Shown here: one piece after another, positions 51,888 through 60,810 of the stretch
Layout of the letters: each line of letters opens with the position of its first letter
How positions within the stretch are numbered: the stretch's first letter is position 1
From: Oleisolibacter albus
GTDB taxonomy: Bacteria; Pseudomonadota; Alphaproteobacteria; Azospirillales; Azospirillaceae
NCBI RefSeq assembly: GCF_003336875.1
Contig: NZ_QGNJ01000007.1
Coordinates: 1 to 64,000 of the forward strand
DNA: 64,000 bases
Direction of reading: 5' to 3'
Position numbers and translations under genes: made by a program
Notes under the pieces: model-generated
The model's input: only the letters and a program-made list of their open reading frames with translations
What the model was told of the DNA's origin: nothing
Databases searched by the model: none

Positions 51888-53129
51888 TTAGTATGTCGCG
51901 GTCAGCCGCAGAAAGGCAGCATTGCTTTCAAAATCACGTCCAGGGATGTTCGAAACACGGCTGGAGAAACCATATCCGACATCGATGTTGAAGAATTGGT
52001 TAAACAGGTACTTCATGCCGATTCCTGCTGAGTACAACTCCTCCTCGCGCACGCTGCCTTTGTAGTCATCCTCGGCATAACCGGCATAGCCACCGAGGAT
52101 GAGATTGCGCAGGAGTTCATGATCGACCCGCACCTGGTATTCCGTCTGTACGAAGGACGAACTACCGGACAGGGTTGTCTCCTCGACCGTGTTGGAGACG
52201 CCGACGGACACCGTGGTCAGCGGCGTTGGGTTCCAATCGAGGCTGGCGCCATAGGTCAGCCCATCAACAGACGCATAGGCGGAGTCCTTGTAGTTTTGGC
52301 GGCGGTAACCGGCGAAGACTTCCCCCGTCGTGATGCCGCTGATATCGACCGCGACGCCGCCCGTCGCGGCATAACCATCGGAGTCACGCGCCGATCCCTG
52401 ATCATACCGGCGCCAATTGAAGCCCCCTTGGACGAACGCAGACAGGTTGGGCGATGTCGCATAGGCAAGGCGGCCGGTGACCCCATACTCGTTGCGGTCA
52501 CGGGTGTCCTGATCCAGCAGCCCGCCGCCAAAGGCGGCCACATCCTCGAAGTCGTAATTCCGCCAGTCGGCCATCAAACGGCCTGACAACCTGGCGACCT
52601 CGCGGCGCAGCGTGACACCGGCCGTCGTCAGATCATATTCTGTCGGCTCGGCCCCGCCGACATCGTTGGCAGCGCCCCGTTCCTCGTGGCGATTCTGATA
52701 GCCCGCATTGACATTGAGCGCAGTCCCCGCGGTGATATCGAAACGGCTGTCCGCCAAGGCAAAATAGTCCGTGTAGTTCTCGCTGCTGTTATCGGCATGT
52801 CGGCCCAGCTCCGCGCCGGCCCGGAGACCGACGGCATGCCGGCCCCAGTCAGAGCGCACCCGCAGTTCCGGACGGGCAATGAAGATGAAGTCGTCTACTT
52901 TTCCGGTCTGGCTTGCGTAGATATTGTCATCATATTCGCTGCTCAGCGCCAACTGGGGGAAGAGCAGGAATGAACCGGCCCGCAGCCCTTTCGCATCATA
53001 ATCCGGCCGGGCGCGCTCCGTCACTGTCTGGCCGCGCCGCGGTTCCTGGGCCGAGGCAGGGCTGGCCACGGACGTCAGCATGCTGGTGCTCAGCAAACCG
53101 GCCCCTACGGCGAAGAGCGCTTTCCGCAT
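51888..53129 (-). CDS. Outer-membrane beta-barrel protein (BBP2_2-like)
   Basis: A 413-aa exported protein. The signal peptide MRKALFAVGAGLLSTSMLTSVASPASAQ is cleaved after ASAQ or nearby. The rest consists of alternating aromatic beta strands (LALSSEYDDNIYASQTGKVDDFIFIARPELRVRSDW, then repeated pairs) ending in FLRLTATY, an outer-membrane C-terminal strand. It resembles outer-membrane beta-barrel family BBP2_2, often linked to exopolysaccharide loci. Role unknown. A GACACTGTC-centred inverted repeat lies downstream, at about 51748, between this gene and the cyclase-ATPase. A short hairpin (CACTGC-AAG-GCAGTG, 53168-53182) lies 39 bp upstream. Confidence 0.85.
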   Translation of the reverse strand: MRKALFAVGAGLLSTSMLTSVASPASAQEPRRGQTVTERARPDYDAKGLRAGSFLLFPQLALSSEYDDNIYASQTGKVDDFIFIARPELRVRSDWGRHAVGLRAGAELGRHADNSSENYTDYFALADSRFDITAGTALNVNAGYQNRHEERGAANDVGGAEPTEYDLTTAGVTLRREVARLSGRLMADWRNYDFEDVAAFGGGLLDQDTRDRNEYGVTGRLAYATSPNLSAFVQGGFNWRRYDQGSARDSDGYAATGGVAVDISGITTGEVFAGYRRQNYKDSAYASVDGLTYGASLDWNPTPLTTVSVGVSNTVEETTLSGSSSFVQTEYQVRVDHELLRNLILGGYAGYAEDDYKGSVREEELYSAGIGMKYLFNQFFNIDVGYGFSSRVSNIPGRDFESNAAFLRLTATY

Positions 53130-53801
53130 AGTCTCTGTACCCCTTCCGTAAATTCTTCAAAACCCTCCACTGCAAGGCAGTGCATTAGCCGCCTAACACT
53201 TCGGATTTCGAGCAGCAAGAAGGGCAAATGGAGAATTCCCACTACCACGTATGGCATCCACCATCTTTCTTGACTTGTACTTTCCAAACAACCCCGGCGC
53301 AATTCAGAAAAAATTCTCTACGTCCAGACGAATTTTTCAGTATTACTTCATGTCCTCCATACACTTGATCTCTCATACAAAGCGGCGGCAATGATGGCGT
53401 TCAGATCCTCCAATTGCGGCCACCACCCGAGGTCACGAATCGCAGCGGCGGGATCGGCCACGACCTACATGGCATCCCCCCAACCGTTCCGCACGCGGCA
53501 TGGATTGCCGACACGCGCGGAAGCCGGCGGGACCTGCGGAAAGGAAGCGCGTCTCCCTTCATCGATCACCATGCAAGGTCCGCCTCCCCGGGGGGCATAG
53601 GCTTGCCATAGCTGGATCTCGGCCGGAAGGCCGAATGGATACCCGTTCGATCCCGGCGCAGTGTCACCAGCGCGAGAACCCCACCTTGGCCAAAGGGTCA
53701 AGGCCCGGCATGGAATACGCTAATTGTCCGGGCTGCGCGTCGAATACAGGATTAAGTATTCACCCCTTGCGGCCCCCGCCCCTTAAATCAGGATAATGTC
53801 A
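53130..53801. other. 670-bp AT-richer intergenic region
   Basis: No supportable gene. The part at 53130-53400 is distinctly AT-richer than the window average (runs such as AAAAAATTCTCT and GAATTTTTCAG). It holds the hairpin CACTGC-AAG-GCAGTG at 53168-53182 upstream of the beta-barrel gene. The part 53400-53780 has overlapping short frames without ribosome binding sites. The composition change suggests a boundary of acquired DNA or a promoter-rich spacer. Confidence 0.4.
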
Positions 53802-54728
53802 ATGACGGGGATCTACACCGATCATGGTTTTTCCGACACTCAACGGCGAGAGCATGTCTTGGCAGGGCATTTGTTCATTCTCTCCGACAGGCCTGGGCTT
53901 CAAGCGCTCTGCGTGCATGCGGATAAACTGATCCGGGAGGCCTTCGATGGAATAGACCCCCTGATGGCTCAACATGCCTTGACCGTCGACCAGTTTGTCG
54001 CCTGTGTCTCCCCATTGAAATCAACCTTCACGAACAGCGACGAGACAAAGTCGCTGATGCAGGCCTGTTTACGGGAGCTGGGGTGCGATCCCGCGGACAC
54101 CTATTTTGATCTGCCTCGGCTTCGGGCAATTCCCAGTCACGATTATCTGACATCCGGGGTCAGCTACAATTATCAACCCCACCGGGACACCTGGTATGCC
54201 CACCCACAGGCCTTGATCAATTTCTGGATGCCTGTCTATGGCATCACGGCTGATGGCGGCATGGACATGTTTCCGGGATATTTCAACCATCCGGTCCCCA
54301 ACGGGTCAGCAGGGTTCCATTATGGCGACTGGGTCGCAACGGCCCGGTACGCGGCAGCACAGCACATCACCAGCGATCCTCGTCCGCATCCCTGGCCGGA
54401 TCGCCCCATCGACCGCACCGGCGCGGTTCGGCTGGCGCTCGGCGCCGCCGAGGCCATGTGTTTCTCCGGCCACCATCTGCATGCATCCGCCCCCAACCGC
54501 ATGGGCTTCACCCGGTTCAGCATCGATTTCCGAACCATAAGCCTGAGCGATCTGCGCGATGGCCGCGGCCCTGCAAATCTGGACAGCGATGCCCGCGGCA
54601 CGACCCTGGCAGATTTTCTCCGGGTGACCGACCTCGCCCCCCTCGATATCAACGTGATCGATATGGACCGGGTGTACCCGCCGTCGCGGCTGTCGCTGGA
54701 GGGGGCATCGGCCCTGGCTCAACCCTGA
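53802..54728 (+). CDS. 2OG-Fe(II)-oxygenase-like protein (PhyH-type pattern)
   Basis: A protein of about 308 aa. The C-terminal two thirds show a double-stranded beta-helix oxygenase pattern: YQPHRDTWYAHPQALINFWMPVYGITADGGMDMFPG (HxD metal pair) and, about 100 residues later, CFSGHHLHASAPNRMGFTRFSIDFRT (third metal His and an Arg for 2-oxoglutarate). This would oxidise or hydroxylate an unknown substrate. ATG 53802 (MTGIYT) has AGGA at good spacing; ATG 53796 is two codons earlier. Codon use is more relaxed than in neighbours, consistent with acquisition. The gene is convergent with cobC and overlaps its end by 10 bp. No precise family name can be given. Confidence 0.65.
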   Translation: MTGIYTDHGFSDTQRREHVLAGHLFILSDRPGLQALCVHADKLIREAFDGIDPLMAQHALTVDQFVACVSPLKSTFTNSDETKSLMQACLRELGCDPADTYFDLPRLRAIPSHDYLTSGVSYNYQPHRDTWYAHPQALINFWMPVYGITADGGMDMFPGYFNHPVPNGSAGFHYGDWVATARYAAAQHITSDPRPHPWPDRPIDRTGAVRLALGAAEAMCFSGHHLHASAPNRMGFTRFSIDFRTISLSDLRDGRGPANLDSDARGTTLADFLRVTDLAPLDINVIDMDRVYPPSRLSLEGASALAQP

Positions 54729-55780
54729 CCCTTGCCGCAACCGGTGGAGGCGATGGCGCCCAAAGCCACGCGCAGCCGGTCCAGCGCCGCGGTATCGGCG
54801 GGAAGACCAAAGCGCAAAAGCGTCGGCCGATCCGCAAACCGCCGGACCAGGATCCCCCTGCCCGCCAGGGCCTCGGCCACCTGCGTCGCATCCGGGTGCG
54901 ATACCAACCGGAACAGCGGAGTACCACCGCGCAGGGCCAGCCCGCCCCGGCTGAGACAATCATCCAGGTCGCGTGCGGACGCCGCAAGCCGCTGCCGCAT
55001 GCGGTCAGCCCAACTCCGGTCCGCCAACGCCATCGACGCCAGGGCGATCGCCGGGCCGGGCACAGCCCATGGACCGATGGCACGGCGGAGGATCGTCGCC
55101 GAAGCGGGTGCGGCCAGGACGAAGCCCAGGCGAAGCCCGGCCAGTCCGTAGAATTTGCCGAACGACCTCAACACCAGCAGCGCCGGGTGGTCGACGTCCG
55201 CAGCCAGGCTGTGGACGGGGTCGACATCCATGAAGGCCTCATCGACCACCAGCCAGCCGCCACGCCGCCCCAGAGTCGCGGCGGCCCGCAGAAGCGTATC
55301 CCGCTCCAGCACGCGCCCGTCCGGATTGTTGGGATTGACCACCACCACGACGCCGGCACCGCTCCCCAGGGCGGCCTCCAGGTCCGGCACCATCATGGTG
55401 TCGTGACCGGCCAGCCGCCAGCAGGCGGCATGTTCGGCATAGGTCGGCCCCAGGATGGCGACACCGTTTCGTGGGACAAGGCGTGGCAGCCATTGGATGA
55501 CGGCCTGGGTCCCCGGCGCGGCGACGACATGCTCCGCGCCGGGTGCGCCGTAGCAAAGGGCAGCTGCCTGGTGCAAGGCCCCCAGGGCCGCGGTCTCAGG
55601 CAATCGCGTCCACGCCTGCGCGGGAATGGGCGGCAGCGGATAGCACCAGGGATTGATGCCGGTGCTGAGGTCGATCCAGGGATCTGGTGCGTCCGGCCAC
55701 GCGGCACGGGCAGCATCCAGCCCGCCCCCATGCGCTTCGTCCTGGATTACGGCAGCATCCGTGTTAAGCATCAGCGCCAT
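54719..55780 (-). CDS. cobC: Threonine-phosphate decarboxylase
   Basis: A 353-aa PLP enzyme of the class I/II aminotransferase fold. It makes (R)-1-aminopropan-2-ol O-phosphate, the nucleotide-loop linker of cobalamin. Signatures are WIDLSTGINPWCYPLP, GAEHVVAAPGTQAVIQWLPRL, VVVNPNNPDGRV and the PLP-lysine block LLVLRSFGKFYGLAGLRLGFVLA. The ATG at 55780 overlaps the cobD start codon on the opposite strand. An alternative ATG at 55771 would remove the overlap. It ends 10 bp inside the convergent oxygenase gene. Confidence 0.92.
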   Translation of the reverse strand: MALMLNTDAAVIQDEAHGGGLDAARAAWPDAPDPWIDLSTGINPWCYPLPPIPAQAWTRLPETAALGALHQAAALCYGAPGAEHVVAAPGTQAVIQWLPRLVPRNGVAILGPTYAEHAACWRLAGHDTMMVPDLEAALGSGAGVVVVVNPNNPDGRVLERDTLLRAAATLGRRGGWLVVDEAFMDVDPVHSLAADVDHPALLVLRSFGKFYGLAGLRLGFVLAAPASATILRRAIGPWAVPGPAIALASMALADRSWADRMRQRLAASARDLDDCLSRGGLALRGGTPLFRLVSHPDATQVAEALAGRGILVRRFADRPTLLRFGLPADTAALDRLRVALGAIASTGCGKGQG

Positions 55781-56756
55781 GTTCGATCTATCCCTGACCC
55801 TTCCGGTCCTCTGTGTGGCGTTGCTGGTGGAACGCATCGCCGGCTACCCGGATAGCCTGTTCCGGCGGATTGCGCACCCCGTTGTCTGGATCGGTGCTCT
55901 GATCGGCTGGCTGGACAGGCGGCTGAACCGCGATGGCGACACATTCCGCAGCCGTCGTCTGTCCGGGCTGCTTGCCGTCTTGCTGCTGCTGGCGGTCGCC
56001 ATGGGCGTGACTGTGCCCCTGGCACTGACCCTTCGCCAGCTTCCCGGCGGCTGGATCCTGGAGGCCGTTCTCGCCTCCAGCCTGCTGGCCCAGCGCAGTC
56101 TGGACAGCCATGTGGCGGCCGTCTCCGCCGGGCTGCGGACATCCCTGGCCGAAGGAAGGCGCGCGGTGTCCATGATCGTCGGCCGCGATCCCGAGTGCCT
56201 GGACCGGGCGGGTGTGGCCCGCGCCGCCTGCGAGAGCCTGGCCGAGAACTTCTCCGATGGTGTCGTGGCACCGGCCGTGTGGCTGCTTCTGGGCGGGCTG
56301 CCCGGCATCGTCCTCTACAAGGCCGTCAATACCGCCGACAGCATGATCGGCCACCGCAGCCCCCGGTTCCTGGCCTTCGGCTGGGCCGCGGCCCGGCTGG
56401 ACGATGGGCTGAACCTGCCCGGCGCGCGCCTGACCGCCGGACTGCTGACAGGGGCTGCCTGGACGCTGCCCGGTGCCGATGCGGCCGCGGCCGGGCGGGC
56501 CGTGTTGCGCGACGCCGGGAAGCATCGTTCTCCCAATGCCGGCTGGCCGGAGGCCGCCCTGGCCGGTGCCCTGGGATTCCGCCTGGCGGGACCACGGCGC
56601 TATGGCGGCACCATGGTCGAGGATGCCTGGATGGGCGACGGGCGCGCGGACCTGGGGGCGGACGACATCGACCGGGCGCGGCGGCTGGTCTGGCGCGCCT
56701 GGACCGGAATGCTGCTGCTGGCCGGTGCGGGACTGCTGCTGACAGCCTGCCCCTGA
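55779..56756 (+). CDS. cobD: Adenosylcobinamide-phosphate synthase (CbiB/CobD)
   Basis: A 325-aa membrane enzyme joining the aminopropanol phosphate arm to adenosylcobyric acid. The family opening ALLVERIAGYPDSLFRRIAHPVVWIGALIGWLD, the central RDPECLDRAGVARAACESLAENFSDGVVAPAVWLLLGGLPGIVLYKAVNTADSMIGH and the C-terminal hydrophobic helix are all present. The ATG at 55779 shares two bases with the cobC start on the other strand. No strong ribosome binding site is visible. A GTG at 55761 is in frame. It is convergent with bluB, with a GCGCCG-TCAG-CGGCGC hairpin (56760-56775) at the junction. Confidence 0.93.
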   Translation: MFDLSLTLPVLCVALLVERIAGYPDSLFRRIAHPVVWIGALIGWLDRRLNRDGDTFRSRRLSGLLAVLLLLAVAMGVTVPLALTLRQLPGGWILEAVLASSLLAQRSLDSHVAAVSAGLRTSLAEGRRAVSMIVGRDPECLDRAGVARAACESLAENFSDGVVAPAVWLLLGGLPGIVLYKAVNTADSMIGHRSPRFLAFGWAAARLDDGLNLPGARLTAGLLTGAAWTLPGADAAAAGRAVLRDAGKHRSPNAGWPEAALAGALGFRLAGPRRYGGTMVEDAWMGDGRADLGADDIDRARRLVWRAWTGMLLLAGAGLLLTACP

Positions 56757-56765
56757 CCGGCGCCG

Positions 56766-57401
56766 TCAGCGGCGCAGGATCTTCTCGGCCATGGGGCGTC
56801 GATGCTCCCAGCCTTCCCGCTCCAGTTCGGGCACCGGGTCGTCCTTCACGGGATAGCCCAGGCAGAGGTAGCCGACGAAATTCCATTCCTCCGGCACATC
56901 CATCACCTGCCGCACCTCGACCGGGTCGAGGATCGACACCCAGCCGAGGCCGATGCCATGGGCGCGGGCGCTGAGCCACAGGGTATGGATGGCCATGACG
57001 GCGGAATAGGCCAGCGTTTCCGGCATGGTGCGCCGCCCCAGCCCGTGCCCCTGGTCGGGGTCGGGGTCGGCGAAGACGGCGATCTGCACCGGCGCCCGGT
57101 CGATTCCCTCCAACTTCAGCTTGGCATACTGGGCCACACGCTCGCCCTGCTCGGCCAGGGCCTGGGTATTCTCGCGCAGGAAGATCTCCCGCACAGCGGC
57201 CCGGCGGGCCGGATCGTCCACACGGACGAAGCGCCAGGGCTCGCTGAGCCCGACGCTGGGTGCCATGGCCGCATCGGCGAACAGCTGCGTCATCACCGAT
57301 TCGGAGATGGGATCGGTGCGGAAATGCCGGATGTCCCGGCGCCACCGCAGCAGGGCGCGGAAGTTATCCTGGAACGGCGGGTCGAAGTCGGGAACGATCA
57401 T
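56766..57401 (-). CDS. bluB: 5,6-dimethylbenzimidazole synthase
   Basis: A 211-aa flavin-destructase that converts reduced FMN to DMB, the lower ligand of vitamin B12, using oxygen. BluB features: [19 protein letters not shown] near the N-terminus (phosphate/FMN contacts), [60 protein letters not shown] and GYLCLGYP. Length is normal. The start overlaps the cobQ stop (ATGA at 57398-57401), so it is part of the operon. Its presence points to aerobic B12 with DMB as lower ligand. Confidence 0.94.
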   Translation of the reverse strand: MIVPDFDPPFQDNFRALLRWRRDIRHFRTDPISESVMTQLFADAAMAPSVGLSEPWRFVRVDDPARRAAVREIFLRENTQALAEQGERVAQYAKLKLEGIDRAPVQIAVFADPDPDQGHGLGRRTMPETLAYSAVMAIHTLWLSARAHGIGLGWVSILDPVEVRQVMDVPEEWNFVGYLCLGYPVKDDPVPELEREGWEHRRPMAEKILRR

Positions 57402-58885
57402 GGTTCACCACGCGAACGGGCCACGGCCAGCAGGCCATCCAGATCCAGATGCTGTTCCATGGCATCGGCAATCTCATCCAGCGCCGCCTCGACGACCACC
57501 CGATGATCCATGCCGTCCGAGGCAGCACCCAGTCCGGATAACAACTCGGCCCGAGCAGCACCCGCGGTCAAGAGCCCATGCACGTAAGTGCCCCGGATGC
57601 GACAATCCACCGACATGGCGCCATCGGACCGGCCATCGCCCAGGGTCAGCGCCGGGCGGACGCAATCCGGACCGCTTGTGACACCCACATGGATCTCGTA
57701 TCCCGAAAACATGGCACCACCCGGAAGCCGGCCCCCGACCTCCCGCACGGTTTTCCGGCTGGTCAGCACCGTCTCCACATCCAGCAGCCCCAGACCGGGC
57801 GCCGAACCCGGTGTTCCCTCCACGCCGTCGGGATCGGCAATGAAGCGGCCGAGCATCTGGTAGCCGCCGCAGAAGCCCCAGACATGGCCGCCCCGGCGGA
57901 CATGGCCGGCCAGATCCACATCCCAGCCCTGGGCACGGAAAAAGGCCAGATCCGCCAGCGTCGCCTTGCTGCCCGGCAGCACCACCAGATCGGCATCACC
58001 GGGCAAGGGCCGGCCGGGCGGAACGAAGGTCAGCGAGACGCCGGCTTCGCGCGCCAACGGGTCCAGATCATCGAAATTGGCGATGCGGGCCAGCATCGGC
58101 ACGGCCACCCGCAGGGCCTTTCCCTCCGGTCCCGTCGGCCGCGTCTCCAGCACCACCGCGTCTTCCGCGGGCAGACGGGCCGCCGCAGGCAGCCAGGGCA
58201 GGACACCGAATGCCGGCCATCCCGTCCGCTCCGCGATGATGCGGAGGCCGTCATCGAACAACCGGATGTCGCCGCGGAAGCGGTTGATGAGGAAACCACG
58301 GATCATGGCACGGTCGGCAGGGTCCAGCACGGCGGCGGTGCCCACCAGACTGGCGATGACGCCACCGCGGTCGATGTCCCCCACCAGCACCACGGGCACG
58401 CCGGCCGCCCGGGCAAAGCCCATATTGGCGATGTCGCCGGGGCGGAGATTGACCTCCGCCGGGCTGCCAGCCCCTTCCACCAGGACCAGATCAGCCTCCG
58501 CCTCCAGGTGGACGAAGCTCTCCAGGACACGGGGTAGCAGGGTCGGCTTCAGGGTCAGATAGTCGCCGGCCCGGGCCGTGGTCAGTACCCGCCCCTGAAC
58601 CACGACCTGGGCCCCCACATCGCTCTGGGGTTTCAGCAGCACCGGATTCATGTGGACGCTGGGCGCCACGCCGCAAGCCAGGGCCTGAAGCGCCTGGGCC
58701 CGGCCGATCTCGCCGTGGCCGCCCTCCACACCCGCGGCCACAGCCGCATTGTTCGACATGTTCTGCGCCTTGAACGGACGCACGGCCAGACCGCGGCGGC
58801 GGTAGGCGCGGGCAAGCCCCGCCACCAGCAGCGACTTGCCCACATCCGACCCGGTTCCCTGCAGCATCAAAGCAGGGACGCGCAT
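57398..58885 (-). CDS. cobQ: Cobyric acid synthase
   Basis: A 495-aa glutamine-dependent amidotransferase that amidates side chains b, d, e and g of adenosylcobyrinic a,c-diamide. The N-terminal dethiobiotin-synthetase-like ATPase shows [48 protein letters not shown] and [15 protein letters not shown]. The C-terminal GATase domain has the nucleophile region [14 protein letters not shown]. Both ends overlap neighbours (TGATG with cobO, ATGA with bluB). Confidence 0.95.
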   Translation of the reverse strand: MRVPALMLQGTGSDVGKSLLVAGLARAYRRRGLAVRPFKAQNMSNNAAVAAGVEGGHGEIGRAQALQALACGVAPSVHMNPVLLKPQSDVGAQVVVQGRVLTTARAGDYLTLKPTLLPRVLESFVHLEAEADLVLVEGAGSPAEVNLRPGDIANMGFARAAGVPVVLVGDIDRGGVIASLVGTAAVLDPADRAMIRGFLINRFRGDIRLFDDGLRIIAERTGWPAFGVLPWLPAAARLPAEDAVVLETRPTGPEGKALRVAVPMLARIANFDDLDPLAREAGVSLTFVPPGRPLPGDADLVVLPGSKATLADLAFFRAQGWDVDLAGHVRRGGHVWGFCGGYQMLGRFIADPDGVEGTPGSAPGLGLLDVETVLTSRKTVREVGGRLPGGAMFSGYEIHVGVTSGPDCVRPALTLGDGRSDGAMSVDCRIRGTYVHGLLTAGAARAELLSGLGAASDGMDHRVVVEAALDEIADAMEQHLDLDGLLAVARSRGEP

Positions 58886-59499
58886 CAGAACTCGATCCCC
58901 TGCTGCGCCTTGATGCCCGCCTCGAACGGGTGCTTGACCGCGGTCATCTCCGTGACCAGATCGGCAGCGGCAATCAGCTCCGGCTTGGCATTGCGCCCGG
59001 TGACCAGCACATGCAGGTCCGGGCGGCGGGTGGAAAGGACGGCGACCACCTCCTCGATCGGCAGGTAATCGTAGCGCAGGGCCACATTCAGCTCATCCAG
59101 GACCACAAGCCGGCAGGACGGGTCCGCCATCATCCTGCACGCCACCTCCCAGGCGGCGCGGCAGGCCGCGACGTCGCGCTCCCGATCCTGGGTCTCCCAG
59201 GTGAACCCCTCGCCCATGACCCGGTGCTCGATGAGGTCGGAGAAGCGCTTCAGCGCCTCCTGTTCGCCGGTGGCCCAGGTGCCCTTGATGAACTGTACCA
59301 GACCACAACGGAAGCCATGGCCGGCGGCCCGCATCAACAGACCGAAGGCCGCCGTGCTCTTGCCCTTGCCCGCCCCGGTATGGACCATCAGCAAGCCCTT
59401 CTCGTCGGTGTTCCGGGCCACCCGCGCATCCTGGAGGGCCTTGCGCTTCTCCATCTTGGCCTTGTGGCGGCGGTTCGCCTCGTCCTGATCCATGCTCAT
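58885..59499 (-). CDS. cobO: Cob(I)yrinic acid a,c-diamide adenosyltransferase
   Basis: A 204-aa CobO/BtuR adenosyltransferase that adds the upper adenosyl ligand to the corrinoid. The P-loop [61 protein letters not shown] and [20 protein letters not shown] are all family signatures. Its N-terminus is Lys/Arg-rich ([26 protein letters not shown]), as usual. Both ends overlap neighbours by a few bases. Confidence 0.95.
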   Translation of the reverse strand: MSMDQDEANRRHKAKMEKRKALQDARVARNTDEKGLLMVHTGAGKGKSTAAFGLLMRAAGHGFRCGLVQFIKGTWATGEQEALKRFSDLIEHRVMGEGFTWETQDRERDVAACRAAWEVACRMMADPSCRLVVLDELNVALRYDYLPIEEVVAVLSTRRPDLHVLVTGRNAKPELIAAADLVTEMTAVKHPFEAGIKAQQGIEF

Positions 59500-60026
59500 C
59501 CTCCCTTGTCGGGCAGCACGCCCTTTACGGCCAGCGGCAGTCCGGCCACCGTGAACACCACCCGGTCGGCGCGGGCGGCGAGATGCTGGTGCAGGCGCCC
59601 CGCCTCGTCCCGAAAGCGGCGGGCCAGGGCGTTGTCCGGCACGATGCCCAGCCCGACCTCATTGGCGACCAGCACCACGGGTGCCGCCGCCCGCGCCAGG
59701 GCCGCCGTCAGATCGGCGGTCGCGGCAGCGATATCCCGGTCCGCCAGCAGCAGATTCGACAGCCACAAGGTCAGGCAGTCGACCAGCACCGGCCGGCCCG
59801 CGGCAACGTCGATGGCGCCCGGCAGGTCCAGCGGGGCCTCGACTGTCTCCCAGCCCGGCACGCGGCTGGCCCGGTGATGGGCGATGCGCTGGACCATCTC
59901 CGCATCGAAGGCCTGCGCCGTGGCGATATAGACCCATGGCCCCGGCAGGGCCGTCACCAGCCCTTCGGCGAAGCGGCTCTTGCCCGAGCGGGCGCCACCA
60001 AGCACCAGTGTCAGGTCAGCCGCCAT
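59496..60026 (-). CDS. cobU: Adenosylcobinamide kinase/guanylyltransferase
   Basis: A 176-aa bifunctional enzyme (CobU/CobP) that phosphorylates adenosylcobinamide and adds GMP, the activation step before lower-ligand attachment. The P-loop LVLGGARSGKSRFAEGL, the YIATAQAFDAEMVQRIAHHRASR block with the guanylylated His, and VLVANEVGLGIVPDNALARRFRDEAGRLHQHLA are present. The ATG at 60026 lies inside the end of btuD (11-bp overlap). Its stop overlaps the cobO start (ATGA). cobS and cobT are not in the window. Confidence 0.93.
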   Translation of the reverse strand: MAADLTLVLGGARSGKSRFAEGLVTALPGPWVYIATAQAFDAEMVQRIAHHRASRVPGWETVEAPLDLPGAIDVAAGRPVLVDCLTLWLSNLLLADRDIAAATADLTAALARAAAPVVLVANEVGLGIVPDNALARRFRDEAGRLHQHLAARADRVVFTVAGLPLAVKGVLPDKGG

Positions 60027-60810
60027 GGCCCACCTCGCGGTTGAGACGCCAGGGCAGGGCATAGGCCTGCCCCTCGTGCCGGCCCGTCAGCAGATCCACA
60101 CCATAGATGTCGGCCAGCGTCCCGCGCTCCAGCAGATCCAGCGGCGCACCGTCGGCCACCACCGCCCCGCCGGCCAGACAGACCAGGCGATGGCAGTAGC
60201 GCAGGGCGAGGGCCATGTCGTGCAGCACCACGATGACGCCCTGCCCGGCGGCGGCCCGCTGCTTCAACAGATCCATGACCTGCAACTGATGCGCCGGATC
60301 AAGGCCCGCGACCGGTTCATCGGCCAGGATCATGCGGGGCTGTCCGGCCAGAACACGGGCCAGCATGGCGCGCGTCCGCTCGCCACCGGACAGGGTGGTG
60401 ACCGTCTGCTCCGCCAGTTGCAGCACGCCGCAATCGCGCATGGCGGACTGGATGGCAGCCCGATCGTCGGCCCCCTCCCCCGCCAGCGGCCCGCGATGGG
60501 GCAGACGCCCCAGCGCCACGGTATGGCGGACGCTGAGCGGCCAGTGGGCCATGCTGCCCTGTTCCAGATAGCCGATGGCGCGGGCTCTGGCGCGGGCCTC
60601 AAGACCCGACAGCGGCCTATCCTCCAGCAGCACGGCTCCCTCGGCCGGGGAGCGCAACCCGGCCAGCACGGTCAGCAGCGTGCTCTTTCCGGCACCGTTC
60701 GGGCCGATCAGCCCGACCATTTCCCCGGCAGCGACGGCCAGACCGGCCCGGTCCAGCAGAGTGCGGCTGCCGATCCGGACGGTGACGTCCCTGGCCTCCA
60801 GACGGATCAT
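60016..60810 (-). CDS. btuD: Cobalamin/heme/iron-siderophore-type ABC transporter ATPase (BtuD-like)
   Basis: A 264-aa ABC ATPase. Walker A GLIGPNGAGKSTLLTVLAG, Q-loop YLEQGSMAHWPLSV, signature TTLSGGERTRAMLARVLAG, Walker B MILADEPVAGLD and the H-loop VVLHDMALALRYC are intact. It belongs to the FecE/BtuD class that serves FecCD-type permeases. Co-location with btuC, btuF, btuB and cobalamin genes makes vitamin B12 the likely substrate. Its start overlaps the btuC stop by 4 bp. Confidence 0.9.
   Translation of the reverse strand: MIRLEARDVTVRIGSRTLLDRAGLAVAAGEMVGLIGPNGAGKSTLLTVLAGLRSPAEGAVLLEDRPLSGLEARARARAIGYLEQGSMAHWPLSVRHTVALGRLPHRGPLAGEGADDRAAIQSAMRDCGVLQLAEQTVTTLSGGERTRAMLARVLAGQPRMILADEPVAGLDPAHQLQVMDLLKQRAAAGQGVIVVLHDMALALRYCHRLVCLAGGAVVADGAPLDLLERGTLADIYGVDLLTGRHEGQAYALPWRLNREVGHGG

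Noticed and set aside
53130-53302. A 65-residue hydrophobic - strand frame upstream of the beta-barrel gene
   Set aside because: No ribosome binding site, AT-rich promoter-like sequence, and overlap with the likely control region.
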